DNA of 12,755 nt from Verrucomicrobiota bacterium (GTDB lineage Bacteria; Verrucomicrobiota; Verrucomicrobiae; Opitutales; CG1-02-43-26): positions 1-12,755 of the forward strand of contig JABDAI010000036.1 of assembly GCA_013289195.1 (NCBI GenBank), read 5' to 3'. This document shows, one piece after another, positions 1 to 7,913 of this stretch. Below the pieces are notes generated by a model that did no database searches, had not been told where the DNA came from, and worked only from the letters and a program-made list of their open reading frames with translations. Position numbers and translations under genes: made by a program. How positions within the stretch are numbered: the first letter of the stretch is position 1; each line of letters starts with the position of its first letter.

Positions 1-138
1 ATGGATGATATTCTTCAACAAGGTATCATGGGTGATTGGACGACAAAACAGTATAATGATAAATTGATGAATTTGCTAAAAGACACTCGATCCGGACTTA
101 AACAAGGTAAAATTGAACTAAACAGCGTAAAAAAATAA
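1..138 (+). CDS. 3' end of a toxin gene, probably an AHH-type nuclease tip of an Rhs protein (partial)
   Basis: Frame 1 is open from the window edge to TAA at 136-138 and gives the last 45 residues of a larger protein; the ATG at position 1 is probably internal. The helical, charged tail (DDILQQGIMGDWT, QYNDKLMNLLKD, LKQGKIELN) resembles the end of AHH/HNH-type nuclease domains in polymorphic toxins. That is a resemblance from memory, because the catalytic His residues would lie upstream of the window. The immunity-type gene that follows 5 bases later supports a toxin role. By inference it is the cargo end of an Rhs or similar secreted toxin that cleaves nucleic acid in rival cells or host. 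A small stand-alone protein of 45 residues is the less likely alternative. Confidence 0.6.
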   Translation: MDDILQQGIMGDWTTKQYNDKLMNLLKDTRSGLKQGKIELNSVKK

Positions 139-143
139 AAATT

Positions 144-770
144 ATGAAAGCATATTTATGGAAGCCTTTAATAAATTATCCAAATAAATGGATTGGCATG
201 TACAATGATGATATACCTCCCGATCGATTTATTTTTTTTCGTGGAAAATTAATTACAGAAAAATTGCCCACGCCCATTATCAATTTTGAATGCTCAAAAG
301 AGCGAATAGAAAAATTTGGGACGATTCGCACTACAACTGGATCACCCATAGTAAGAAAAGACGTGTTGGCAATTTGTATAGATTTATTTGAGACTCAAAT
401 TCAAACTTTTGATGTAGAACTGCATACACAAAATGGAGTTTTATATGATTATAAATTGATCAATATTTTAAATTTAGTAGAAGGAGTTAATTTAGAGGAA
501 TCTATTTGCGAATATTTTACTGATAAAAAAGCGATACGTGGTTATGAATATTTAGTGCTTAAAGAAAACTGCTTAGGAAATTTGAATATTGCTAGATTAA
601 AAGAAACACCCTCACATATTCTTGTTTCCGAAAAAGTGAAAGAACGTTTTCACAAGCATAAAATCAAAGGAGCTCGATTTATCGAACCAGAAGAATACTA
701 TGGGGAAATTTATAATTTAAAAAAAGTCTTTGAAGGTGTTGGAAGAGTATGGCCACCTGAAAAAAAATAA
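144..770 (+). CDS. Imm11-type (DUF1629) immunity protein
   Basis: This 208-residue soluble protein has no signal peptide or membrane segment, so it should act in the cytoplasm. The pattern fits the Imm11/DUF1629 family, the type of MXAN_0049 in Myxococcus xanthus. It has a YDYKLINILNLVEGVN strand-helix near residue 101, a central YEYLVLKEN segment near 134, and a C-terminal ILVSEKVKERFHKHKIKGARF block near 159-179. That block matches the family ending 'ilvse-lk..l...gi.G.rF'. Such proteins bind and neutralise the toxin encoded immediately upstream. The start is 5 bases after the upstream stop with no good Shine-Dalgarno sequence, so translation is probably coupled to the toxin. The specific partner is inferred from adjacency. 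The family call is from remembered motifs, not a search. Confidence 0.7.
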   Translation: MKAYLWKPLINYPNKWIGMYNDDIPPDRFIFFRGKLITEKLPTPIINFECSKERIEKFGTIRTTTGSPIVRKDVLAICIDLFETQIQTFDVELHTQNGVLYDYKLINILNLVEGVNLEESICEYFTDKKAIRGYEYLVLKENCLGNLNIARLKETPSHILVSEKVKERFHKHKIKGARFIEPEEYYGEIYNLKKVFEGVGRVWPPEKK

Positions 771-889
771 AAACTTTGTTTTAAGATATTGTAAAAACGA
801 TTTCATTTTGTAACAATTCAATCAACTTATTTGTGATTGTGTCTGTAAATAGTTAATGTATGTGTGTTCTTTGAAAAATAAGCTAGAGA
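771..889. other. Short AT-rich gap between immunity gene and displaced Rhs fragment
   Basis: I see no gene, clear terminator or promoter here. Recognisable Rhs coding sequence resumes abruptly around 893-905, so a recombination junction probably lies in or near this stretch. No terminal inverted repeats or transposase remnants are visible in it. Confidence 0.4.
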
Positions 890-892
890 TTT

Positions 893-1927
893 CGAATAGT
901 TAATATTGCCGTCTACGATGGTCTAGGAAGGCGATTAATAGTAAAGTCCGAATACGAGGGAAGTCCTCTGAAATTAAAAATTATTATGATCCTGAAGCAG
1001 AGTTTCTTGAAATTGGACTAGAAGTCGATGGACATAAAATATGGAAGATCTATGGACCGGATCTCAACGGTCAATATGGAGCATTCAATGGAATAGGAGG
1101 CTTAGAAGCGCTAATTGATAGCGAAAGTGGAAAGCCTTTGTATTTTATAAGTGATCTATTTGGTCATATTGCAGGGTATTTTCGATGAAAATAATCCATC
1201 CTGGAATCCAGATAATATAGACCCCTATGGGAATGTTGAATGGAAGTACTTAGAAGAAAAAACAAAAGCAGAAGCAACAACCGAAGCAGAAATTGAAGAA
1301 AAAGACGAAGACGCTTTAAAAAGAGTAGCCCAAAGTATTTTCTGGAGAAGCCGACGAAGCGATATCACAGGATTAGTATATATGGGAGCACGATATTATC
1401 ATCCATTAAGTGGAAGATTTATAAGCCCCGATCCCTTTGGCCATAGTGGAAGTTTAGATTTATATAATTATGCGGATGGAGACCCAATAAATTACTTCGA
1501 TCCGGATGGAAGATTACTCATGAAGAGTTGGGGGAAGGTAAAAAAATTTTCAGTAAAACATGGAAAAGTGGGATTAGATGGAGTGCAATTTGGACTAGAT
1601 ATAGCAGGAATGGCGCCAGTACTAGGAGCAATACCCGATATAGCAAATGCCGGAATCCATATACTCCGAGGACAATATGTAGAAGCAGGCCTATCGGCAA
1701 CCGCAGCAATACCGATAATAGGAGATATTGCCGGAGCGGCAAAAATAGCTGGTACGGTTTATGAAGGAGTAAATGCAGGAAAGAAGAGTTTTACAAAAGC
1801 TGCGGATAAAGAATTAAAAGCAATGGGCTATCAACACCATCATATTATTAGCGATACGCATCCTAAGACAAAGAATCATGTGTTATTGGAAATGACGAAC
1901 TTTGGATTAATTCGATTATTAAATTAA
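893..1927 (+). pseudogene. Displaced Rhs 3' end: core end, pretoxin linker and truncated AHH nuclease, with two frameshifts
   Basis: The segment starts inside the Rhs core (NIAVYDGLGRRL in frame 2, 902-937) and has no start codon. Near 958-975 the coding sense moves to frame 1 (NYYDPEAEFLEIG, then KIYGPDLNGQYGAFNG). It returns to frame 2 at the T-run 1179-1182, where removing one T restores GYFDENN. From there it runs through the Rhs landmarks YMGARYYHPLSGRFISPDP, NYADGDPINYFDPDGRL (the core/tip boundary) and a hydrophobic Gly/Ala/Pro-rich pretoxin linker (about 1575-1760). It ends with YQHHHIISDTHPKTKNH, which looks like the start of an AHH nuclease domain. TAA comes only about 18 residues after the His cluster, far short of a full domain. 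Codon choice (many GGA, ATA, CTA) differs from the neighbours. It is a silent or decaying Rhs tip; a sequencing indel could explain either frameshift. Confidence 0.85.
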
Positions 1928-1940
1928 TACATCTTTTATT

Positions 1941-2060
1941 TTAAGCATTTTTTATAACTTTGATTATTTTTCTTATAAACATACGCTTCCTTGTTCTTTC
2001 TGATCCTTTTTTTACTTCAGGAAATATTCTTCGATAAATTCTTGCCCAATACTTGATCAT
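1941..2060 (-). CDS. Possible very small basic ORF (39 aa) or gene remnant
   Basis: The minus strand holds ATG at 2060-2058 and TAA at 1943-1941. The product is very basic (starts MIKYWARIYRRIFPEVKKG, ends KIIKVIKNA). The frame stays open about ten codons upstream of the ATG, which fits the end of a decayed longer gene, for example a transposase, as well as a real small protein. No Shine-Dalgarno sequence is visible. I do not recognise a family. Confidence 0.2.
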   Translation of the reverse strand: MIKYWARIYRRIFPEVKKGSERTRKRMFIRKIIKVIKNA

Positions 2061-2081
2061 ATACAACAAAGATGCTACATA
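2053..2081 (+). promoter_or_regulatory. Possible promoter of the fic gene
   Basis: TTGATC (2053-2058) is followed after 17 bases by TACATA (2076-2081), preceded by TGC as in an extended -10. The -10 match is poor, and several other AT-rich hexamers lie nearby. Position, 46 bases ahead of the fic start, is the main support. Confidence 0.3.
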
Positions 2082-2126
2082 TACAGTATATTACTATAAC
2101 ATTAATTTATCTAGAAATTTTTTATT

Positions 2127-3629
2127 ATGCTTAAACAAATCATGCAAATGCAGGCACCTCGATCCCCTTCGGGTGACCATTTTATTGGTTTAAATGATAA
2201 AAATGAAATTGTTTTTAAGGAACGAGATGAAATATTGCAAATGGGCAGAGAAGCCTTACAATTTCGCAAAAGAATTGTGCAAAAAGTTATTGAAGAACAA
2301 AGCGACTCTCCTCGAATGATTGGATTGGTAAAGTCCACATTAGGAAGATATCCAGAACAACTCTTAACGGCAAACGACCTTATTGCGCTTAAGAATAAAA
2401 TTATTGCGATAGAAACTAAATCTTATGCTCCTGAAATCGTAAAATTTGCTCACGGTTACCTACGTGAGAGTCTTGTTAAACACTTTGGCGCTGATCTATT
2501 AAAAGAATATAACGCACAGTCTCCAAAATATAATGAAATTATAGATTTGCTTGATAAACTCGATGTCGATCTTGTTTCAGATTCTTTGGATGCTGTTCAC
2601 TATATTAATGCAGTGATTTTAGATAATTTTGAAAAAGAAATTTTAGAAAAAATTGATCAATCAGTCCAAACAAATCCAGATCTCCTTTTAAAAACCTTAC
2701 ACGAACTCCAAAAATCCAATTTACATAATCATTATGTTTTGAGAAAATTAATAGCTCAAGCAGAACTTTGGAAAGTGATGCAAGAAAATCCAAAATTACA
2801 AGAATTCCCCTTTAAAGACATATGGCGCCTCTGTATAGACTTCAAATATCAAGTCTACGGAGCTTATATATTTGAAAATGAACCTGGATATATGGTCGCA
2901 AGTTTAAAGGCTTTGCAATTTAGCCTGGAATGCAAAAATCCAACTTATCAAGATTACATTGAAATCAATAAAAAATGCGGTGAGAATGTTTATGGAACTT
3001 TAACTTCTTGGCAAGACTCAGAATATATATGTGATGACACGACCAAAGGATTCCTAGATACTTCCCTCAGAACTCAAGAAGAATTCTTTCATATACCTTT
3101 CATAGATGAAGAAGGCCTTAAAGACTTGCAGGAAAGAAGCAAAAATTCTTTATTCTTCCACCTAGATACAAAGGCTACTATAGGCAAGGGGTCTTTTAGG
3201 ATAGATTCAGAAGAGCTTTCCAAAGAACAAAATATTAGCAAAATGCAATCCCTCTTTACACATCATCAGAAATTAATTGCCCAATCACAGAATAGAGCAC
3301 AACGCCTTATTGCCCACTTATGGCTAGCTCGAGAACTGGAACTCCATCACCACTTTTGCGATGGAAACGGACGAAGCGCTGATAAACTTCTACTCGCCTT
3401 ACTAGCCAATGATCCAGAACTCTCAATGATACTCTATGACTCCGATCTCAATTACATGGATGGCAATGGACCCATTGGCTTTATTCAGAGAATTCTTTCA
3501 GCTATGCACTTCTTTAACAAAACTTGTGGTCATGAAGAAATTTCTTTAACTTTCTCTCAGATTGACGAAATGACCAATATTTCTCAGAAACCCTCATGGC
3601 GCTATTACCATCCAAACGATGAAGCGTAG
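2127..3629 (+). CDS. Fic-domain protein, putative protein-modifying (AMPylating-type) enzyme
   Basis: This 500-residue protein has no signal peptide or membrane segment. The C-terminal part carries a Fic motif HHFCDGNGRSADK at residues 408-420, with catalytic His408, Asp412, Asn414 and Arg416. Fic enzymes transfer a nucleotide monophosphate or a related group to a target protein, often as bacterial effectors acting in host cells or as toxins. The usual final Arg of HxFx(D/E)GNGRxxR is Asp419 here, so activity or substrate may differ. I see no clear inhibitory (S/T)xxxE(G/N) helix; SQIDEM at 477-482 is only a partial match. Residues 1-370 are helical, charged and unrecognised, and Fic proteins with such large N-terminal regions are often effectors. 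No Shine-Dalgarno sequence is evident at the ATG, and a second Met follows at residue 6. No antitoxin-like gene sits beside it, which argues against a classic Fic toxin-antitoxin pair. Confidence 0.85.
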   Translation: MLKQIMQMQAPRSPSGDHFIGLNDKNEIVFKERDEILQMGREALQFRKRIVQKVIEEQSDSPRMIGLVKSTLGRYPEQLLTANDLIALKNKIIAIETKSYAPEIVKFAHGYLRESLVKHFGADLLKEYNAQSPKYNEIIDLLDKLDVDLVSDSLDAVHYINAVILDNFEKEILEKIDQSVQTNPDLLLKTLHELQKSNLHNHYVLRKLIAQAELWKVMQENPKLQEFPFKDIWRLCIDFKYQVYGAYIFENEPGYMVASLKALQFSLECKNPTYQDYIEINKKCGENVYGTLTSWQDSEYICDDTTKGFLDTSLRTQEEFFHIPFIDEEGLKDLQERSKNSLFFHLDTKATIGKGSFRIDSEELSKEQNISKMQSLFTHHQKLIAQSQNRAQRLIAHLWLARELELHHHFCDGNGRSADKLLLALLANDPELSMILYDSDLNYMDGNGPIGFIQRILSAMHFFNKTCGHEEISLTFSQIDEMTNISQKPSWRYYHPNDEA

Positions 3630-3842
3630 ATAACTTTTCTCTGGTTACCCCTTAGATGGTTTCAAATTACATTGACAGAGACATCTAGTTGTATTGGAAA
3701 AGTCGATATGAAAGTAATACATCGACGTCTATATCAGATAAAGTCGGTAAATAATAGATGCTAGCCACATTAAGGTCCATTCAATGACAGCGGGCAATTC
3801 ATCCACATAAATCTCTTCTACTGGACATGTTTAAAACAGAAA
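3630..3842. other. Intergenic region between convergent fic and propeller genes
   Basis: No convincing gene or Rho-independent terminator is visible. Two weak signals are present. One is an inverted repeat GTCGAT/ATCGAC (3702-3707, 3721-3726) around 13 bases. The other is a 33-codon open stretch on the minus strand (3729-3830) without a start codon, reading VEEIYVDELPAVIEW then a hydrophobic LMWLASIIYRLYLI. It may be the tail of a lost gene; I do not recognise it. Confidence 0.3.
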
Positions 3843-5737
3843 CTAATCTTTTACTTTAAGCTTAACATGGACACTTTCTTGGCAGAATTGATCCACAGCA
3901 GTTATAGTATAACCTCTAGCCCGACATTTAGAAACCTTTTTCTTGAATTCCAAATCCGAGTGAGCTGATATTGTAGCAATCACTTTATTGTCTCTATAAA
4001 TCCTATAGAATACAACATTCGGTGAATGGCTCGCACTCCACGATGCCTCGAGGAAACATTCTGTTTTATTTAAAAACTTATTTTTTTTAATACAACCTTT
4101 AAACTTACGCGGAGGAAGTGGAGGATAAGTATACTGTCCAAAAATAGCACCAGTACATCCACCGCTAATTACCACAGATACTGTACTACCAGCAGTACCA
4201 GCAGGTACAGTGGCAGTAATCGAGTTTGAAGAATCTATAGTAAAATCCGCCTCTTTACCACCAAATTGTACGGAAGTAATACCACAAAAACTATCTCCAT
4301 TAATTGTCACTTTATTATCTGTACAATCTGGAGTAACATTGAAGATTTTTGTTGCAGGAGGAGTCCATACTGTAGCTTCAACAATCGAAGCGTCATTATT
4401 AATCCAAGTAACAACTGTGTATCCGTCACTACTCACAGAAAGGGCAGGGAATACAGAATTTGTGTCTGGATTAGAAATAGTAAAAGGAGTGGTCCGTGCG
4501 TTACTTAAATGGAGTAATATGGAAGCTTGAACAACATATATATTATTCTCTAAATTCGGCCAAGCAACAAATACATTTCCACAATAATCAATGCCGACTT
4601 TTGGGCTGGAAAATTTAGGGTCTGCAGTTGGAAGAGTACTAGAAACAGTTATAGGTGATGTCCAGGCTTTTCCTCTAAATGAAAGTGTCGAAGACTTAAT
4701 CGTGTTTACGCCGTTGACCACTGTCTCAAAAATCACAGCTGCATCACCAGTAATAGGATTAACCACGATTAGAGGAGCCACTGTTTGTAATGACGGTGAA
4801 GGAAAGGTTGACAAATTAATACCCGTAGCAATATTCAAAGGTGACGTCCAACTGGTCGCTCCAGCTGGAAGAGTTGAAGACTGAAGAACGGATACTCCAT
4901 TAATTATGGACACCCAAACTGCAGTTAAATTACCAGCATGATCAATCCCAGAAGCTACACTCGCAAATACAGAATTTGCAGTAATCAGAAGAGGAGAACT
5001 CCAGCTGCCAGTTCCAAATGTAAGTTCACTACTATAAAAAGGTACATTGCCACCGAATATAGGTGAAGTTTGATATACACTAAAAGCGTTGTTATTCTGA
5101 GCAAGATTAAATGCTATAGCTATATGCTCGGCTGTAGCAACCGATAATGTAGGTCCCCAGGTCACTCCTCCTTTGGGAAGCGTTGAAGTGAAAGCGGTGA
5201 TATTATTATTTACATCTCTTGCCGAAAAAAAGTTCGAAAGCGCATACCCATTCGAATTAACAACGATGCCATTAGTTCCATCGATAACATTGTTACTGCC
5301 AGAAATCAATAAAGGTGTTGACCATGATGATCCAAATTGCACCGTTGAGCCTTTCTGATTAAAGGTCACACTATTAACAAAGTCCGACCAAACACCAACC
5401 GCATAACCGGAAGTATCAACTGCAATTGCAGGGAATGCTATAGGTCCAAGAGTAGGATTACCAGTAGGTGATGTAGAAGCAACGTCAACAGGGGCAGTCC
5501 AGGCACCTCCAGGTGACAAAAATGAAGATTGGACATGGGTAACATCAGAAGTAGGAGTATCAATCTGTTGCCAAAGGGCAATGGTTCTACAAAAATTGTC
5601 TGTACCTACTGATTGAAACGATGATATTGAATCAGAAACGGGCGTCAAGGGACCCCATACAGCTTCCATGAAGTTAGTAAGATGCAAGCGAACAATGCTG
5701 TCCAACAAGTTGTAGCTAAGGTTTTTGTGCTTTTCAT
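3843..5737 (-). CDS. Secreted-type beta-propeller / IPT-TIG / Fn3-like protein; signal peptide in a different frame
   Basis: The long frame (5747 to 3843) opens only with TTG. In a neighbouring frame, ATG at 5737-5735 encodes a good signal peptide (MKSTKTLATT, then core WTALFACILLTS) that runs to a stop at 5645. A one-base shift near 5670 would join it to MEAVWGPLTPVSD of the long frame, so the native gene most likely starts at 5737. Residue numbers below follow the long frame. It has about eight repeats of 50-60 residues with signatures such as WTAPVDVA, WSTPLLIS, WSSPLLIT and WTSPLNIA (residues 31-425), then 'V..G.avavW'-type strands; this fits a beta-propeller. An IPT/TIG-like domain follows (about 465-542, INGDSFCGITSVQFGG), then an Fn3-like domain (about 546-634). 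By inference it is an exported adhesion or surface protein. Without the shift the protein would stay in the cytoplasm or not be made. Confidence 0.75.
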
Positions 5738-5867
5738 AATTTCTCAAGAATTATAGTTAATATGGTTTATCATGGATTGGCCATACATATTGAATTCATT
5801 GCAAAAAAATACAAAGGTCAATATATAAAATAGGGTTCTTAGCATCTGCAGGAGTGAAAATGAAAAA

Positions 5868-6008
5868 ATGACGGTATATCAAGATCATATGACTATTTTT
5901 CTATATTTTCATGAGTATACAGACTATGTAAGTCCTTGGGATCTTTTGCTTTGGGCTGACCACTATTACACGATTCCAAACTGTGTTTTCAAAAAAAAGA
6001 TTGCGTAA
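5868..6008 (+). CDS. Possible small ORF (46 aa), unknown
   Basis: ATG at 5868 opens 46 codons beginning MTVYQDHMTIFLYFHEY and ending in KKKIA. It is rich in aromatics and has no recognisable domain. A good Shine-Dalgarno-like GGAG (5851-5854) is spaced for a different ATG at 5860, which encodes only Met-Lys-Lys before TGA. That TGA overlaps the 5868 ATG, so coupled re-initiation is conceivable. The stop falls 59 bases before the FG-GAP gene. It could equally be a remnant of a longer gene, since the frame is open for 13 codons upstream. Confidence 0.25.
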   Translation: MTVYQDHMTIFLYFHEYTDYVSPWDLLLWADHYYTIPNCVFKKKIA

Positions 6009-6067
6009 TAGACAAAATAAAATAGATACTTGGTTTGAATTTGTATTCAATTATTAATGTTACTTTG

Positions 6068-7615
6068 ATGAAAAAATATTTTAAGCTTAAAATTAGGATG
6101 GTTATTTTGTTGAGTGCTTTTATGAGCATTCTTGCAGTGACGGCGTATGTTGAGGATTTGTCTGAATCTTTTCCTGCATACTTTAATCTCAGTAGCCTTA
6201 ATGGCGGTAATGGTTTTGCTATTTATGGCATTAATCCACATGACTGGAGTGGTCATTCAGTAAGTGGAGTAGGGGATATCGATGGAGATGGTATTGCTGA
6301 TATTTTAATTGGTGCTCCAGTGGCTAGGAATCATTCAGGCCAAAGCTACGTAGTATTTGGAAGTAATTGGCCGTGGCCTGCAATCATTAAACTTGCTGAT
6401 CTTAATCGTAATAATGGCTTTGCAATTAATGGCATTAATTCAAATGATATTAGTGGCTGGACTGTCAGTGGAGCCGGGGATGTCAATGGAGATGGAATCG
6501 CTGATATTTTAATTGGGGCTTCAGGTGCTCATAGCATGGCAGGTCAAAGCTACATAGTATTTGGTAGTAAAGAGCCGCGGCTTGCAGATATTTACCTGAG
6601 TACACTTAATGGTATTAATGGCTTTGCCATCAATGGCATTAATCAAAACGATAGCAGTGGGCACTCTGTGAGTGGAGCCGGAGATGTGAATGGAGATGGT
6701 ATAGATGATATTTTAATTGGTGCTGAATTTCCTAATGGTGGGGCAGGTCAAAGCTATGTTCTCTTCGGCAGTAGACAGAGATGGCCTTCATCAATTAATC
6801 TTGCCGATCTCGATGGTAATAATGGTTTTGCCATTAATGGCATTTATCCAGATGATCGGAGTGGTTCTTCGGTAAGTGGAGCAGGCGATGTGAATGGAGA
6901 TGGCATAGCTGATATTTTAATTGGGGCTCCTTGGGCTAATAATAGCGCAGGTCAATGCTATGTGGTATTTGGTAGTAAAAAGTCATGGCCTGCAGCTTTT
7001 GATTTAAATATGCTCAATGGTGCCAATGGTTTTGCTATTAATGGCATTCATCCAAATGATGGTATCGGTTATTCTCTAAGTGAAACAGCAGATGTCAATG
7101 GAGATGGTATAGATGATATCTTACTTGGTGTAGGGATTAATAACCGTAGAGGTCAAAGCTATGTAGTATTTGGTAGTAAAGCGCGGCGGCCCACAGAATT
7201 TGATCTTGCTCAGCTCAATGGTAAAAATGGCTTTGTCATTAATCACATTTATCCAGAAAATAGCAGTGGGCAGTCTGTCAGTGGAGCAGGAGATGTGAAT
7301 GGAGATGGTATAGATGATATCTTAATTAGTGCTCCTTGGGCTATTAATGGAAAAGGTCAAAGCTACATAGTGTTTGGTAGTAAAGCGCCGTGGCCTGCAG
7401 TAATAAAGCTTACTGCTCTCAATGGTAAAAATGGTTTCGTTATTACTGGCATTCATCCAAATGATCTGAGTGGTTCTTCAGTAAGTGGAGCAGGGGACTT
7501 TAATGGAGATGGTATAGCTGATATTTTAATTGGTACTCCACAGATTATCATTAATGGGGCTACTGGTCAAAGCTACGTCGTGTTTGGAAAACGTGAATTG
7601 TCAACAGAACCTTGA
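6068..7615 (+). CDS. Exported seven-repeat FG-GAP (integrin-alpha-like) beta-propeller protein
   Basis: I start at ATG 6068 because MKKYFKLKIR followed by the hydrophobic MVILLSAFMSILAVTA is a clean Sec signal peptide; the in-frame TTG at 6035 would only add 11 residues ahead of it. The 515-residue product is almost entirely seven repeats of 68 residues. Each has the pattern NG.NGFAINGI, S..SVSGAGDVNGDGI.DILIG and GQSYVVFGS. The DxNGDGxxD loops are typical Ca2+-binding sites of FG-GAP blades. Seven repeats match the number of blades in an integrin alpha head, so one complete closed propeller is likely. Repeat 5 is divergent (SETADVNGDG for SGAGDVNGDG), and repeat 6 has HIYPEN in place of GI.P.D. 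Such proteins are surface or secreted adhesins, or carbohydrate or protein binders; the ligand is unknown. No LPXTG or autotransporter anchor is visible. Confidence 0.85.
   Translation: MKKYFKLKIRMVILLSAFMSILAVTAYVEDLSESFPAYFNLSSLNGGNGFAIYGINPHDWSGHSVSGVGDIDGDGIADILIGAPVARNHSGQSYVVFGSNWPWPAIIKLADLNRNNGFAINGINSNDISGWTVSGAGDVNGDGIADILIGASGAHSMAGQSYIVFGSKEPRLADIYLSTLNGINGFAINGINQNDSSGHSVSGAGDVNGDGIDDILIGAEFPNGGAGQSYVLFGSRQRWPSSINLADLDGNNGFAINGIYPDDRSGSSVSGAGDVNGDGIADILIGAPWANNSAGQCYVVFGSKKSWPAAFDLNMLNGANGFAINGIHPNDGIGYSLSETADVNGDGIDDILLGVGINNRRGQSYVVFGSKARRPTEFDLAQLNGKNGFVINHIYPENSSGQSVSGAGDVNGDGIDDILISAPWAINGKGQSYIVFGSKAPWPAVIKLTALNGKNGFVITGIHPNDLSGSSVSGAGDFNGDGIADILIGTPQIIINGATGQSYVVFGKRELSTEP
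6200..7590 (+). repeat. In-gene tandem repeat, period 204 bp, seven copies
   Basis: The FG-GAP repeats are also similar at DNA level. Strings such as AATGGAGATGGTAT, GATATTTTAATTGG and GGTCAAAGCTA recur at 204-base steps. The exact 68-codon spacing of the GD(V/I)(N/D)GDG loops shows little indel drift, as expected from duplication followed by point changes or from ongoing gene conversion. Confidence 0.8.
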
Positions 7616-7840
7616 GCAAGCTCAAACAAATTTCTTAGAATCATAGTTTCGAAGGTGACATTTATCAATTTATTGAAATCAGAGATTCGCCCAATAATAA
7701 TGCAATGCACTATTTGGCCTCTTTTATCTAGTCCATAACATACCATGCTTCTATAGAAATTTCATAAAGAATATTAAATAAGGCATACGAACAGTATTTA
7801 GCTAAGTAATAGCTTCAAAATTCGTTAGCAAATTTTCAAT

Positions 7841-7873
7841 AAAAACCCCGCCGGCATGCCGCGAGGTTTTATT
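7841..7873. terminator. Bidirectional Rho-independent terminator
   Basis: A GC-rich stem around CCGGCATGCCG is flanked by AAAAACC on the left and GGTTTTATTT on the right. It therefore ends in U-runs when read from either strand. It lies between the convergent FG-GAP gene (ends 7615) and LRR gene (ends 7914) and can serve both. The stem has some mismatches. Confidence 0.75.
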
Positions 7874-7913
7874 TCTACTGAAGTTTTAAAGGTTCTGTAT
7901 TTCTTTCAAACAA

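Noticed and set aside
1518..1764. Two ORFs over the Rhs pretoxin region (minus 1518-1742, plus 1528-1764)
   Set aside because: Shadow frames of the Rhs fragment; low-complexity products with no domain or start signals.
4210..5358. Several plus-strand ORFs (4210-4530, 4266-4508, 4591-4884, 5173-5358)
   Set aside because: They lie antisense to the repeat-rich propeller gene, whose repeats and domains are recognisable on the minus strand.
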